From Enterobacter asburiae (lineage in GTDB: Bacteria; Pseudomonadota; Gammaproteobacteria; Enterobacterales; Enterobacteriaceae): a stretch of 64,000 bases of DNA. How positions within the stretch are numbered: position 1 is the stretch's first letter; the number at the start of each line of letters is the position of its first letter. Below the pieces are notes generated by a model that was not told the origin of the DNA, made no database searches, and saw nothing but the letters and a program-made list of their open reading frames with translations. The DNA is taken from assembly GCF_021440515.1 (NCBI RefSeq), contig NZ_JAKCMV010000053.1, positions 1-64,000 of the forward strand, given 5' to 3'. Position numbers and translations under genes: made by a program. This document shows, piece after piece, positions 1-10,106 of this stretch.

Positions 1-124
1 AGTTGGAGTCATTACCGGTTTTCGGCCGCTTTCACAGCGCTTGTGGCAGATAATAAAATTGCGACAAGTGAAGTGCTGACAAGTAATCGCTGTTTATTTA
101 ACTTCGCTATTTTAAGTTCCATGC

Positions 125-2707
125 TTAATTTTTCCTTTGCATATTGCATATTTGATTATGGAGAATCGTGGTTAACCCCACTTTCTGTTCATCAGAACCA
201 AACCGATAATTTACGGAACAGGTGTCCTCTCTACCTGCTCCCCATACCACTGTTAATTTTCCTGTTTCATTAACCCCCCTGACATACGCTTGCCCTGCCT
301 GGCCTACGCTTCCAATGATTTCTCCTTTTTCATTCATGACATCTGCCCCCAGCGGAATAAATCCTTTATCTGAGCGCAGCAGTTCGAGTACCGCCGAACG
401 GCCCTGATTGGTTTTGAAATTCACCATCACCACGGCACCGTTACGCGGGACTTCGGTGGTGCTGCTGCTTTCAACGTCGACGTCAGCCGTCAAGCCGCTG
501 GTGTCCAGCGTGATGCGGTTTTCCCGATAGGCCGTCAGATAAGGCATGACGACATACCCGGAATCGCCGATTTCACCCCGGCTGTTGCTCACCTTCGCCC
601 CTTTGGCACCGCTGGCTTTAATCAGCGCCAGCGAATCGGTTTCGCCAATGCTGCCGGGCGTAAACGTAATGCCGCCTGCGTGGGCAATCAGCCCGCCGCT
701 ATAGCTTGCGGAAAACTGCTGGCTATTATCCGAGCTTGAGGATGCCGACAGGCTCAGCGGCCCATAGGCGCTGTTATAGCTGCCGTACGCGCTGAGCTGG
801 CTCAAATCCGTCGTTGAGCTTGTGTTATACGTTGTGGTCACGCTGTAGTTATAACGACTGTCTTCAGACGAGCCGTTGGCCGTCATGTTGAGATTGTTCA
901 TGCCTTTTAAATCGGAACTCATGCCCATATTGACGTTATTAAAGCCCGCTAGGCTGCGTTTATTTTCCAGGAGCGAGTCAAACGGAATATTAATATTCAC
1001 ATACAGACTGTTGTCCGGTTTTCCAAAAGCGTCATAGGTTCGCTGTAGCGACATGCTATAACTTCCGTAGCGAAAGCTGTTGTTGTAGCCCATCGCATAG
1101 CTTGCCGTCTGGTTATTATCATTCCAGTAGGACTGCCAGCTCCCGTTGATATAAATCGAACCGTAGTTATGCTTATTAATTTCAAGCGGCTGGTTGACAT
1201 CCACCTGCAACTGGTTTTTCATCTGCTGTAAATTATTCCAGGCCGGCTCGCTGGTGGTATTTTCATATTTTATCTGGTCGGCAAGCTGGGCCGCGTCGGT
1301 CAGGCTTAAATACGCTTGGGTCGAAAATCGCAGGGCGGCGACGTTCAGTGACGTATCGGTTTCATCCACCGTTTTACTCCACGACAGACGATAGCTCTGC
1401 CCCTGCTTAGAGGGCATTCCCTCGATGTGCGCCGAAGAATGTGTAACGTCAAACGCCAGCGCTCCCAGCTCCGTGTTCATGGCAATGCCGAGCAGCCCTG
1501 CGGTGTAGCCCATATCGGTGTACTGCAAACCGGTATAGCCCGTGAAGGTATTGTTCAGGCCATAGTAGAGCGTGCCGTAGCCGAGCTTAGGCGCGGCGTG
1601 CAGCGTATCGTCATGCAGCTCCCCTGCGCCCGTTTCCCAGCGCGCATGGCCTGGACGCAGCATCTGCGTGACTGAGGAAAACGGCACGGTGAACGAGTGC
1701 TGGCTCCCGTCGGACTCTTCAATCGTTACGGTGAGATCTTTGCCATAGCCCGAGGCGTTAATGTCGTTGATCTCAAACGCGCCCGGCGGCACGGTGGTTT
1801 CGTAAATCTTATTGCCGCTTTGCGACACGGTAACTTTGGCGTTGGTGTTCGCCGTGCCGCGGATCGTCGGGGCATAGTTCGACATCCCGCTCGGCAGCAT
1901 GCGGTCATCGTTAAACATCCGCGCGCCGCGCAGGCTAATCGCTTCAAAGGCATCGCCGCGCGTCCAGGAATCCCCCAGCACCATCTGGGCTTTGAGGGCG
2001 GTAATATCCCGCTGCACGTAGAGATCCTGGTTCACGTAGCTGGCGCCCGTTTCCTGGTTCCAGTTCAGGCTTCCGTTTGAACGCAGACGCCACGGCCCAT
2101 AGTTCGCCCCATAGTGCAGCCCGGCATAGGCGGTATCTCCTTCGGCCTCATTCCCCTGGTTGTGCCAGGCGTTAAGATCGTAAGAGAGCAGCCCCACGGT
2201 GATCCCGTCATCCCACAAGGAGGGATCGATATAGCCTGCCGCGTGTTTCAGCACGTATATCTGCGGGATGTTAAAGGCCAGGGTCTGGGTCGAGGTGTCA
2301 AAATCGACGGACGAGCCGGGCATTAAGGCGGCGAGATCCCGGCAGGTCTCTTCATCGTTATCCGCGTCGATATGCGCCATGTCGACATCCATTTGTTTCA
2401 GGGTCTTTAACGTCACGCAGGGCGCCGCACGGGGTGTCCCGTTGTCTTTAAATTCGACGTCGGTGGTCAATTTCGTCATGCCATTAACCGCCACCGTGAC
2501 CCGATGTTGCCCGGGGGTCACCGGGTTTCCCCGGGAATAACGGTGCACGTCGATACTGCTGCCCGTGCTATATAAAAATTGATCGTTAAATTCGACATCG
2601 TTCTGTTCCCCTGACTCCGGAAGCGGGGCAGCGTTTTCCGCTGCATACGCACTCAACGCAGAGCAAAGAAACAGGCACGTTAGTGATGGTCGAATTAACA
2701 TTTTCAC
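125..2707 (-). CDS. Outer-membrane fimbrial usher (left operon)
   Basis: An 860-residue usher of the FimD/PapC family, which forms the outer-membrane pore that takes chaperone-subunit complexes and secretes the growing pilus. It has a signal peptide ending near SAYA (about residue 22), an N-terminal chaperone-binding domain, a long Ser/Thr/Tyr/Asn-rich beta barrel with a plug, and C-terminal domains with a cysteine pair near the end (TCSVNYRF and NQICN). The length is normal for the family. The start is uncertain: GTG at 2707 or ATG at 2701, two codons on. Neither has a good ribosome site, so translation is probably coupled to the chaperone, whose stop lies 23 bases upstream. Downstream subunit genes would lie off the left edge. 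The fimbrial type cannot be fixed from the sequence alone. Confidence 0.93.
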   Translation of the reverse strand: MKMLIRPSLTCLFLCSALSAYAAENAAPLPESGEQNDVEFNDQFLYSTGSSIDVHRYSRGNPVTPGQHRVTVAVNGMTKLTTDVEFKDNGTPRAAPCVTLKTLKQMDVDMAHIDADNDEETCRDLAALMPGSSVDFDTSTQTLAFNIPQIYVLKHAAGYIDPSLWDDGITVGLLSYDLNAWHNQGNEAEGDTAYAGLHYGANYGPWRLRSNGSLNWNQETGASYVNQDLYVQRDITALKAQMVLGDSWTRGDAFEAISLRGARMFNDDRMLPSGMSNYAPTIRGTANTNAKVTVSQSGNKIYETTVPPGAFEINDINASGYGKDLTVTIEESDGSQHSFTVPFSSVTQMLRPGHARWETGAGELHDDTLHAAPKLGYGTLYYGLNNTFTGYTGLQYTDMGYTAGLLGIAMNTELGALAFDVTHSSAHIEGMPSKQGQSYRLSWSKTVDETDTSLNVAALRFSTQAYLSLTDAAQLADQIKYENTTSEPAWNNLQQMKNQLQVDVNQPLEINKHNYGSIYINGSWQSYWNDNNQTASYAMGYNNSFRYGSYSMSLQRTYDAFGKPDNSLYVNINIPFDSLLENKRSLAGFNNVNMGMSSDLKGMNNLNMTANGSSEDSRYNYSVTTTYNTSSTTDLSQLSAYGSYNSAYGPLSLSASSSSDNSQQFSASYSGGLIAHAGGITFTPGSIGETDSLALIKASGAKGAKVSNSRGEIGDSGYVVMPYLTAYRENRITLDTSGLTADVDVESSSTTEVPRNGAVVMVNFKTNQGRSAVLELLRSDKGFIPLGADVMNEKGEIIGSVGQAGQAYVRGVNETGKLTVVWGAGREDTCSVNYRFGSDEQKVGLTTILHNQICNMQRKN

Positions 2708-2730
2708 ATTCGTTATACGTGAGGAGAAAA

Positions 2731-3456
2731 TCAGTTGTTCAGAATTGCCTGATTATCTTCAGTGCCGCCAAAGTCATTAATCGAAACAAATTTCACCGTG
2801 CCGGAGGAGACCGAAGCACCGTTTTTAATTTTCATGTTTTGATTTGAAAAAGGTTTAATCGAATGACTTTCGGTGGAATATTTCTTGCCGCCCACCATGA
2901 GATCGGCGCTGGCGATAGATACGTTATACGGCGAATCATTTTTAGCCGTCAGATAATAACTGCCCGCCGACGAGGTGACCGACCATTTGAGGTGTTTCAC
3001 CGCCTCTTCTGGCGTACCTTTCAGCCCGTTCGGGCGGAAGAAGAGCTTGATACGGGTACGAAACGCAACCTGGAGCAGGTTCTGCGCATCGGCGCCCTGT
3101 GCTTTAGGCGGCACTTCCAGAACGTTAAACCAGAACAGGGATTCCCGATCCTGCGGGACGTTTTGACCCAGCCAGGTGATGCGCACGGTCTGGCCTTTAT
3201 GGGCATCCACGCGGGTCACAGGCGGCGTAATAATAAAAGGGATTTTAAGCTCTTGCGGGTTAACGGCATCACGCCCGTCATCAAGCCAGGACTGAACCAG
3301 CAACGGCTTATTGCCTTTATTTTCCAGGTTTACGGTGACGTCTTTTGATTTCGACGAATAAATAATACGCGTCCCGGAAATAACAATATCTGCGCAGGCA
3401 TTAAAAGACATTACCCCAGCAAGGATAAGAATTGATGCATTTGCCATTTTAAACAT
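2731..3456 (-). CDS. Periplasmic fimbrial chaperone (left operon)
   Basis: A PapD/FimC-like chaperone of 241 residues that holds pilin subunits in the periplasm by donating a beta strand. Visible are a signal peptide ending near NACA, the conserved Arg in GTRIIY, the family signature VPQDRESLFWFNVLEVPP, and the Lys of RIKLFFRP that anchors the subunit carboxylate. The frame is open up to 3519, but ATG 3456 is chosen because AAAGG sits six bases upstream and the signal peptide starts there. It is the first gene of its operon. There is no pilin gene between it and yadE, which is unusual for this type of locus. Confidence 0.93.
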   Translation of the reverse strand: MFKMANASILILAGVMSFNACADIVISGTRIIYSSKSKDVTVNLENKGNKPLLVQSWLDDGRDAVNPQELKIPFIITPPVTRVDAHKGQTVRITWLGQNVPQDRESLFWFNVLEVPPKAQGADAQNLLQVAFRTRIKLFFRPNGLKGTPEEAVKHLKWSVTSSAGSYYLTAKNDSPYNVSIASADLMVGGKKYSTESHSIKPFSNQNMKIKNGASVSSGTVKFVSINDFGGTEDNQAILNN

Positions 3457-3817
3457 GTTGCCTTTCACGAGTTCACCTGTGTTAAATAATTGATATATTT
3501 CTCTGCGTGATTTGTTCACGGGTTTGCATACTAAAGAAATATGAATTTGGTGAAATTTCTTTTTTCTTAGGCGCGGATGTAGTTTTTCTACATGTTAAAA
3601 ATCGAGGCTGTTGAGGAGTTTTTTTGGCAATAGTTACAGCGGGTTGAATTAATTTGCTTATTCGTGCGATCGCCTGATGACGTTATTTTTTGCATTTTTT
3701 TATCGTTAATTCTGTTCCGCGTCCTGGAGGAGGGGCGTGACGGGAGAGGAAAAGGCAGGATCAGGATAACCTTATGTTACAATGCGGTGATATTAACTTT
3801 GATGACTTATTGGGCCT
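3457..3817. promoter_or_regulatory. Divergent intergenic region, chaperone / yadE
   Basis: These 361 bases have no credible gene. The stretch is AT-rich on the chaperone side. It holds two perfect short inverted repeats: CGTGA-N5-TCACG at 3506-3520, inside the probable chaperone leader, and ATGTAG-N5-CTACAT at 3577-3593. Both could be operator half-sites or leader hairpins. Promoters for both divergent genes must lie here, but I cannot place them firmly. I looked for the tail of a decayed pilin gene on the minus strand and saw none. Confidence 0.5.
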
Positions 3818-5062
3818 ATGTTTATCCGGTTTATCATCATCCTGATGATGTTTTCGTTTAGCGCATCAGCGAGTTTACTGAGCGAGCAACGCGTGCCAGC
3901 TCAGTACATGCAGACCACGGAAGATGCGGCCATCTGGGCGCAGGTGGGCAACAGTGTTGTGAATGTGGGCAACATCCGCGCCGGGCAAATTATCGCCGTG
4001 GTGCCGATTAAGGCGGATTACTATGAGTTCCGCTTTGGTTTTGGCACCGGGTTTATCGACCGGGAGCATCTGGAGGCGGTGCAGGGCAAGCAGCGGGTGG
4101 AGGATAGCCTGGGCGATCTTAATAAGCCGCTCAGCAATCAGAATCTGGTGACCTGGAAAGATACCCCGGTTTACAACGCGCCGGACACCGGCAGCGCGCC
4201 GTTCGGCACGCTCAGCAATAATTTGCGCTACCCCATTTTGAACAAGCTGAAAGACCGCCTGAATCAGACCTGGTTCCAGATCCGCATCGGCAACCGGCTG
4301 GCGTGGGTCAGCAGCCTGGACGCGCAGGAGGATAACGGCCTGCCGATCCTCACCTATCACCATATTCTGCGCGATGAAGAGAACACGCGTTTTCGCCATA
4401 CCTCCACGACCACCAGCGTGCGCGCCTTCAATAATCAGATGGCCTGGCTGCGCGATCGTGGGTACACCACGCTGACGATGTATCAGGTTGAAGGATACAT
4501 TCGAAATAAAATCAATCTGCCCGCCCGCGCCGTGGCGATCACCTTTGATGACGGGCTGAAGTCGGTGAGCCGCTATGCTTACCCGACCCTCAAAGAGTAC
4601 GGCTTTAACGCCACCGCTTTTATTATCTCATCGCGGATCAAGCGCCATCCGCAGAAGTGGGATCCCAAATCGCTGCAATTTATGAGCGTGTCGGAACTTA
4701 AAGGCATTCAGGACGTGTTCGACGTCCAGTCGCACACCCATTTCCTGCACCGGGTAGACGGCTATAAACATCCGATCCTGCTCAGCCGCAGCCAGCACGT
4801 CATCCTGTTCGATTTTCAGCGCTCGCGCCGGGATCTGACGCAGTTCAACCCGCACGTGCTGTATCTCTCGTATCCGTTCGGTGCCTACAACGATAAGGCG
4901 GTGAAGGCGGCAAACGAGGCCGGGTTCCATATGGCGGTGACGACGGTGAAAGGGAAGGTGAAGTCGGGGGATAATCCGTTCTTGCTTAAGCGTTTGTATA
5001 TTCTCAGAACGGATTCATTAGAGACCATGTCGCGGCTGATCAGCAACCAGCCGCAGGGGTAG
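3818..5062 (+). CDS. yadE: Polysaccharide deacetylase family protein YadE
   Basis: A 414-residue exported protein. An N-terminal signal (to about residue 18) is followed by two SH3-like beta domains (roughly residues 25-80 and 105-165) and a C-terminal NodB polysaccharide deacetylase domain. The domain shows TFDDG at residues 242-246 and QSHTH at 304-308, the metal-binding motifs of the family. The likely role is metal-dependent N-deacetylation of a cell-surface or peptidoglycan-type sugar polymer; the substrate is not known to me. In E. coli yadE also lies beside panD in this arrangement. Its stop codon is only two bases from the panD stop on the other strand. The start ATG has a weak ribosome site. 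Confidence 0.88.
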   Translation: MFIRFIIILMMFSFSASASLLSEQRVPAQYMQTTEDAAIWAQVGNSVVNVGNIRAGQIIAVVPIKADYYEFRFGFGTGFIDREHLEAVQGKQRVEDSLGDLNKPLSNQNLVTWKDTPVYNAPDTGSAPFGTLSNNLRYPILNKLKDRLNQTWFQIRIGNRLAWVSSLDAQEDNGLPILTYHHILRDEENTRFRHTSTTTSVRAFNNQMAWLRDRGYTTLTMYQVEGYIRNKINLPARAVAITFDDGLKSVSRYAYPTLKEYGFNATAFIISSRIKRHPQKWDPKSLQFMSVSELKGIQDVFDVQSHTHFLHRVDGYKHPILLSRSQHVILFDFQRSRRDLTQFNPHVLYLSYPFGAYNDKAVKAANEAGFHMAVTTVKGKVKSGDNPFLLKRLYILRTDSLETMSRLISNQPQG

Positions 5063-5064
5063 AG

Positions 5065-5445
5065 TTACGCCACCTGAACCGGAATGGCCTTCGCGGTGCG
5101 TTTCATCTCGTTGTCTCCTTCGAAGTAGGCGACTTTTGGCTGCCAGCGGCGGGCCTCTTCGTCAGACATCATCACGAAGCTGGCGATGATCACGATGTCA
5201 CCGACGCTGGCGCAGTGCGCTGCCGCACCGTTCACGGAGATGATTTTAGAGCCGCGCTCGGCGGCAATCGCGTAGGTGGAGAAGCGGTTGCCGTTAGACA
5301 CGTTCCAGATATCAATGGCTTCGTTTTCCAGAATACCCGCCGCATCAAGAAAATCCTGATCGATGGCGCAGGAGCCTTCGTAGTGCAGGTCGGCCTGAGT
5401 CACTTTTACACGGTGAAGCTTGCCTTGCAGCATTTTGCGAATCAT
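5065..5445 (-). CDS. panD: Aspartate 1-decarboxylase proenzyme
   Basis: PanD, 126 residues, makes beta-alanine from L-aspartate for pantothenate synthesis. The self-cleavage site is present as EGSC, with Gly24-Ser25; Ser25 becomes the pyruvoyl cofactor. The size and N-terminus ([14 protein letters not shown]) are those of the enterobacterial enzyme. AAAGG lies upstream of ATG 5445. It is the last gene of the panB-panC-panD group. The yadD gene that E. coli K-12 carries between panD and panC is absent; only about 60 bases separate them here. Confidence 0.97.
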   Translation of the reverse strand: MIRKMLQGKLHRVKVTQADLHYEGSCAIDQDFLDAAGILENEAIDIWNVSNGNRFSTYAIAAERGSKIISVNGAAAHCASVGDIVIIASFVMMSDEEARRWQPKVAYFEGDNEMKRTAKAIPVQVA

Positions 5446-5504
5446 TACGTTTACCTTTAATCATGCGTTAAGCCCTCTGCTGGCAAAGGGCCGAGCGAAC
5501 GGGC

Positions 5505-6356
5505 TTAGGCCAGTTCAACCACTTTGTTGTCGATAAGACGCGCCTGGCCGAGCCATGCCGCAACCAGAATCACCGCGCGTTTGCTGGAATCCGTCAGTTC
5601 GAGCAGGGTGTCGGCATCGCGGATCTGAATATCGTCGGCGCGGAAGCCTTTGTCATTCAGCGCCTGTTCCGCAAGGGCGACGATCTCTTCTGGCGCGAGC
5701 TCTTTTGCCGCCAGCTGTTCGGCCATTGCATTCATCACTTTACTCAGGCCCGGCGCGATTTTACGCTGGTCGGCGGTCAGATACCCGTTGCGGGAGCTCA
5801 GCGCCAGGCCGTCTTTCGCGCGGACAATCGGCACGCCGACGATCTCAATGTCGTAGCCCATGTCGGCAACCATTTTGCGGATCAGCGCCAGCTGCTGGAA
5901 ATCTTTCTCGCCAAAGCAGGCGATGTCCGGCTGTACCAGGTTAAAAAGCTTGCTGACGATGGTCGACACGCCGCGGAAATGGCCCGGACGGCTGGCGCCT
6001 TCGAGCATGGTCGATATGCCAGGTACGTCAACAAAGGTCGCGCCTTCCGTGCCCTGCGGGTAAATATCCGACGGCGCCGGGCAGAAGACGAAATCGACGT
6101 GGTGCTTTTTCAGCTTTTCACAATCTTCCTGAAGCGTACGCGGGTAGCGCGCCAGGTCGTCGGTTCTGTCGAACTGCATCGGGTTGACGAAAATACTGGT
6201 GACCACGACGTCGGCACGCGCTTTCGCTTCATCGACCAGCTTCATGTGGCCGTCGTGCAGGTTGCCCATTGTCGGGACCAGCGCAATACGTTTACCTTCC
6301 TGGCGCAGGCGGCGAATGTGCTGGCGCAGCAGTGGCAGGGTTTCAATGATTAGCAC
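5505..6356 (-). CDS. panC: Pantothenate synthetase
   Basis: PanC, 283 residues, joins D-pantoate and beta-alanine using ATP. The nucleotide-binding HIGH-like motif is seen in [10 protein letters not shown] near the N-terminus, and the [10 protein letters not shown] motif further on. The start codon is GTG at 6356, preceded by AAGGAG. The spacing is tight: the ribosome site overlaps the panB stop codon, so translation is probably coupled. The protein aligns with E. coli PanC over its whole length. Confidence 0.97.
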   Translation of the reverse strand: MLIIETLPLLRQHIRRLRQEGKRIALVPTMGNLHDGHMKLVDEAKARADVVVTSIFVNPMQFDRTDDLARYPRTLQEDCEKLKKHHVDFVFCPAPSDIYPQGTEGATFVDVPGISTMLEGASRPGHFRGVSTIVSKLFNLVQPDIACFGEKDFQQLALIRKMVADMGYDIEIVGVPIVRAKDGLALSSRNGYLTADQRKIAPGLSKVMNAMAEQLAAKELAPEEIVALAEQALNDKGFRADDIQIRDADTLLELTDSSKRAVILVAAWLGQARLIDNKVVELA

Positions 6357-6367
6357 AACAAGACTCC

Positions 6368-7159
6368 TTAATGGAAACTGTGTTCTTCACCCGGGTAAAC
6401 ACCGGATTCAACCTCGGCAATATACTGCCTGACCGCAGCGCGCATGTCGCCCGCCTCAGTGAGGAAATTTTTGGCAAATTTTGGAATATGGCCGCCGGTG
6501 ATCCCGAACGCATCGTGCATCACCAGGATTTGACCGTCGGTGACGTTACCGGCCCCAATGCCGATGACCGGGATCGTCAGCGCCTCGGTAATACGCTGTG
6601 CCAGCTCAACCGGCACGCACTCCAGCACCAGCAGCTGTGCGCCTGCGGCTTCGAGCGCAACGGCATCATCAAACAGGGTTTGTGCCGCGTCGCCGCGGCC
6701 CTGCACTTTATAACCGCCGAAGATATTCACCGACTGCGGTGTTAAGCCCAGATGGCCGCATACGGGAACCGCACGCTCGGTCAGCATTTTGACGGTATCC
6801 ACCAGCCATGCGCCGCCTTCGATTTTGACCATGTTAGCGCCCGCGCGCATCACGGCAGCCGCGTTTTCAAACGCCTGCTCCGGCGTGGCATAGGCCATAA
6901 ACGGCAGATCGGAAAGCAGCAGGCAGGCGGGTGCGCCGCGACGCACTGCACGCGTGTGGTAGGCAATATCATCGACCGTTACCGGCAGGGTGGAATCATG
7001 TCCTTGTACCGTCATCCCTAACGAATCTCCCACCAGCATGACGTTAATCCCTTCTTCGGCAAAGAGTTTGGCGAAGCTGTAGTCATACGCGGTGATGGTG
7101 GCGAAGCGTTTCTTTTCCTGTTTGCATTTCTGCAATAAGGAGATGGTGGTTGGTTTCAT
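6368..7159 (-). CDS. panB: 3-methyl-2-oxobutanoate hydroxymethyltransferase
   Basis: PanB, 263 residues, transfers a hydroxymethyl group from methylene-tetrahydrofolate to alpha-ketoisovalerate, the first committed step to pantothenate. Motifs include [19 protein letters not shown] (Mg and substrate site) and PVIGIGAG. The reading frame is open upstream to 7258, but ATG 7159 ([10 protein letters not shown]) is chosen: AGGAAACAG precedes it and E. coli PanB begins at the same place. It is the first gene of the pan group. In E. coli K-12 the yad fimbrial operon separates panB from folK; here only 131 bases do. Confidence 0.97.
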   Translation of the reverse strand: MKPTTISLLQKCKQEKKRFATITAYDYSFAKLFAEEGINVMLVGDSLGMTVQGHDSTLPVTVDDIAYHTRAVRRGAPACLLLSDLPFMAYATPEQAFENAAAVMRAGANMVKIEGGAWLVDTVKMLTERAVPVCGHLGLTPQSVNIFGGYKVQGRGDAAQTLFDDAVALEAAGAQLLVLECVPVELAQRITEALTIPVIGIGAGNVTDGQILVMHDAFGITGGHIPKFAKNFLTEAGDMRAAVRQYIAEVESGVYPGEEHSFH

Positions 7160-7290
7160 ACTGTTTCCTGCGTTTCTGAAAGCCCTGAAGCAAATCTTTG
7201 CGCATTCTAACAGTAACATTCGAGGGAACAATGATTTTAGGCAATCGATTAACCACAAATATTCTGCGGCTAATCAATAAAAAAGACGTG

Positions 7291-7770
7291 CTACCAGCGG
7301 GCCGGTTTTTCTGCGTTCAGACCGGAAAGAAGGGTATGCAGCGAAACGCCGTCGGGGAAGAGAAGATCGGGGGCAATTTCAAACAGCGGCCAGAGCATAA
7401 AGCCACGGTTTTTCATGTCGTAATGGGGAATCGTCAGGCGCTTGGTGGCGATCGCCTCCTGACCAAACAGCATAATGTCGAGGTCCAGGGTTCGCGGCCC
7501 CCAGCGCTCGTCTTTACGCACGCGCCCCTGCTGCAATTCGATACGCTGGGTGTTATCCAGCAGCGTTTCTGCATCCAGCGCGGTTTCCAGCGCCACGGCG
7601 GCATTCAGGTAATCAGGCTGATCCTGCGGCCCCATCGGCGGGGTGCGGTAAAACGACGACACCGCGACGATGCGGCTTTGCGGGATCTCGCCCAGCGCCT
7701 TAACGGCAGCGTTCACCTGCTCCAGCGGAGAGGCGAGGTTGCTGCCGAGGGCGATATACGCAAGGGTCAT
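7291..7770 (-). CDS. folK: 6-hydroxymethyl-dihydropterin pyrophosphokinase
   Basis: FolK (HPPK), 159 residues, transfers pyrophosphate from ATP to 6-hydroxymethyl-7,8-dihydropterin in folate synthesis. It shows the N-terminal AYIALGSNL motif and the magnesium-binding [11 protein letters not shown], with the two catalytic aspartates in DLD. Its ATG overlaps the pcnB stop by four bases (ATGA), so the two are translationally coupled. Confidence 0.96.
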   Translation of the reverse strand: MTLAYIALGSNLASPLEQVNAAVKALGEIPQSRIVAVSSFYRTPPMGPQDQPDYLNAAVALETALDAETLLDNTQRIELQQGRVRKDERWGPRTLDLDIMLFGQEAIATKRLTIPHYDMKNRGFMLWPLFEIAPDLLFPDGVSLHTLLSGLNAEKPARW

Positions 7771-9164
7771 GCCGTGCCTTCGCGGCGCGGTGCGCGCTTA
7801 CGCGGGCGGCGATGACGGCGGCGCGGGGCCGGATCGTCGTCTAAGTCCGTCAGCATGTCTTTCTGCTCTGGCGGTGCGGACACCTGGAACTCGCCCCACC
7901 ACTGGGTCAGACGTTGCAGCTCCGGGTTTTTCTCAACGTCAGCACGCAGAGAGAGCAGGTCGTAGGCGGCGCGGAACTTTGGATGCTCCATCAGCTTCCA
8001 GGCACGTTTACCCTGACGACGGGACATGCGCAGCTGAAGCTGCCAGATGTCGCGCACCAGCGTGGTAATACGTTTCGGTATCGCCAGCGTGCGGCACCCT
8101 TCGTCCAGCACGTCGTTTGCGGCCAGCGCGAACGCGTCGTAATAGGCGAGGCCGCTCTCCTGGGCAATTTTCTGTGCGGTTTCCAGCAGCGGATACCAGA
8201 ACATCGCCGCGAACAGGAACGCCGGGTTCACGCGCATGTCGCTGTGGATGCGGGTGTCGGTGTTCTTCAGCACCTGAGCAATCATGCGCTCCATCGGGCT
8301 GTCGCCATTTTCCGTGAAGTAGCGGGTAATGGTCGGGAACAGGGGCTGGAACAGGTTGTACTCGCGCAGCAGGTTATAGGTGTCAAACCCGTAACCGGCT
8401 TGCAGGAGTTTCAGCGATTCTTCGAACAGACGCGCGGGCGGTACGTCGTTAATCAGCGTCGCAAGGCGCGGGATTGGCTCACCGGTTTCCGGGCTGATAC
8501 GCATGTTCAGCTTGGCGGCAAAGCGCACGGCACGCAGCATTCGCACCGGATCTTCACGGTAGCGCGTTTCCGGCGTCCCGATCAGGCGGATCAGACCCGC
8601 TTTAAGATCCTGCATCCCACCGACGTAATCGCGAACGGTGAAATCAGCCACGCTGTAATAGAGGCTGTTAATCGTAAAATCACGACGCTGGGCATCTTCT
8701 TCGATAGAGCCAAAGATGTTATCGCGCAAAAGCATCCCGTTCTGGCCACGCTGGGAGGTCACTTTGTCGGAAGGCGTGCCTTCGTGATGACCACGGAAGG
8801 TTGCCACTTCAATGATTTCAGGACCAAACATGACGTGAGCAAGACGGAAGCGGCGACCGACAAGGCGGCAGTTACGGAATAACTTGCGAACCTGTTCAGG
8901 GGTGGCGCTGGTGGTCACATCGAAATCTTTCGGTTTTTTGCCCAGCAGTAAATCGCGAACCCCGCCGCCGACGAGATAGGCCTCGTAGCCTGCTTTATTC
9001 AGACGATAGAGCACCTTGAGGGCATTTTCACTGATATCTTTGCGGGAAATATTGTGCTGCTCACGCGGGATAACCGACATATGGGTTTGAGCATCGGCTT
9101 CTTGCGCCATGCTCTCTTCGCGGCTTAGCACCTTACGGCAAAAATTAGCGACTCGGGTAAAAAT
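7767..9164 (-). CDS. pcnB: Poly(A) polymerase I
   Basis: PcnB adds 3' poly(A) tails that promote RNA decay. The nucleotidyltransferase core is seen in [20 protein letters not shown], with the catalytic aspartates in DFD, and in [11 protein letters not shown] basic Arg/Lys/Pro-rich tail ends the protein. The first GTG (9131) gives only 454 residues. The frame continues upstream through codons reading [10 protein letters not shown] to an ATT at 9164, with GAGG six bases before it. That yields 465 residues, the E. coli length, and E. coli pcnB is known to start at AUU. I therefore place the start at ATT 9164. The gene overlaps folK by four bases. Confidence 0.93.
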   Translation of the reverse strand: MFTRVANFCRKVLSREESMAQEADAQTHMSVIPREQHNISRKDISENALKVLYRLNKAGYEAYLVGGGVRDLLLGKKPKDFDVTTSATPEQVRKLFRNCRLVGRRFRLAHVMFGPEIIEVATFRGHHEGTPSDKVTSQRGQNGMLLRDNIFGSIEEDAQRRDFTINSLYYSVADFTVRDYVGGMQDLKAGLIRLIGTPETRYREDPVRMLRAVRFAAKLNMRISPETGEPIPRLATLINDVPPARLFEESLKLLQAGYGFDTYNLLREYNLFQPLFPTITRYFTENGDSPMERMIAQVLKNTDTRIHSDMRVNPAFLFAAMFWYPLLETAQKIAQESGLAYYDAFALAANDVLDEGCRTLAIPKRITTLVRDIWQLQLRMSRRQGKRAWKLMEHPKFRAAYDLLSLRADVEKNPELQRLTQWWGEFQVSAPPEQKDMLTDLDDDPAPRRRHRRPRKRAPRREGTA

Positions 9165-9206
9165 AGTACACCTCGTAGTGTGTTTTGTTATGAAAAAAGC
9201 GGCTAA

Positions 9207-10097
9207 TCATAGCTCAGCGCGACGCGTTTGAGAATGCTGGATTTTGGGCACATTCTTAAGCGTCCAGTTGTGAGTAGCCATTTTCAGCAATTCATCAATG
9301 CGCAGATCCTGCCATTCGTCCGTTACAGTCTGGTTGAGAAATCGCAGCGCGTCGATCAAAACCGGGCGCGGATCGCCCTCTGGCAAGGCCGGCGCGTGAT
9401 TTTGCTTCGACAGTTTGTTGCCCTCGGCATTCAGCGCCAGCGGCAGATGAATATAGTCGGGTGCCGCCCAGCCAAATTGCTGATAAAGCGATATTTGTCT
9501 TACCGTCGGCTCAATCAGGTCTGCCCCACGCACGATCTCCGTCACGCCCTGAAAATGGTCATCGACCACCACTGCCAGGTTATAGGCAAACAGACCGTCG
9601 CGGCGATGAATAATGAAATCCTCGCGCGCCAGACGGGCATCGGCCTCAATTTCACCGGAAAGACGATCCTGGAAATGGGTGACGGGTGCGCGCTGCAACA
9701 GGCGCACGGCGGCGTTTTCCGGGCCGTGATTCAGCGTCCGGCAGTGGCCGTCGTAGACTCCCCCGACGCTCTGAATGCGCGCGCGGGTGCAGGTGCAATA
9801 ATAGGAAAGTCCCTGTTCGTAGAGCCAGGCCAGACGTTCTCGATAGGCGTCGTGGCGTTGCGACTGCCAGAGCACCTCGCCGTCCCAGTGAAGACCGTAA
9901 TGTTCCAGCTGACGCAGAATGGTTTCTGCTGCACCGGGAACTTCACGCGGGGGATCAATATCTTCGATACGGACACGCCAGATACCGTCACGGGCACGGG
10001 CTTGCAGATAGCTGCCGAGGGCGGCGATTAATGAGCCGAAATGGAGTTCACCAGAGGGGGATGGCGCAAAGCGCCCAATATAGTGTGATTCAGACAT
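9207..10097 (-). CDS. gluQ: Glutamyl-Q tRNA(Asp) synthetase
   Basis: GluQ-RS, 296 residues, is a shortened paralogue of the GluRS catalytic domain that attaches glutamate to queuosine in tRNA(Asp). The HIGH-like element is in [14 protein letters not shown] and the KMSKS-like element in NKLSKQNHA. The zinc ligands fit YCTCTRARI and YDGHCR. No anticodon-binding domain follows, as expected. It lies 59 bases after dksA, with a strong hairpin between them that should limit read-through. Confidence 0.95.
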   Translation of the reverse strand: MSESHYIGRFAPSPSGELHFGSLIAALGSYLQARARDGIWRVRIEDIDPPREVPGAAETILRQLEHYGLHWDGEVLWQSQRHDAYRERLAWLYEQGLSYYCTCTRARIQSVGGVYDGHCRTLNHGPENAAVRLLQRAPVTHFQDRLSGEIEADARLAREDFIIHRRDGLFAYNLAVVVDDHFQGVTEIVRGADLIEPTVRQISLYQQFGWAAPDYIHLPLALNAEGNKLSKQNHAPALPEGDPRPVLIDALRFLNQTVTDEWQDLRIDELLKMATHNWTLKNVPKIQHSQTRRAEL

Positions 10098-10106
10098 ATC
10101 AACAGT

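Noticed and set aside
43-273. A 76-codon frame at the left edge, plus strand
   Set aside because: It overlaps the usher end on the other strand and has no coding character. Bases 1-124 show no supported feature.
3506-3520. CRP site before the left chaperone
   Set aside because: CGTGA-N5-TCACG resembles TGTGA-N6-TCACA but has the wrong spacing and weaker ends. Kept only as an inverted repeat.
3664-3861. A 65-codon frame upstream of yadE
   Set aside because: It overlaps the yadE start in another frame, lacks a ribosome site and has no recognisable similarity.
7914-8882. A 322-codon open frame antisense to pcnB
   Set aside because: A shadow of the pcnB codon pattern; the Arg/His/Gln-rich product has no motif.
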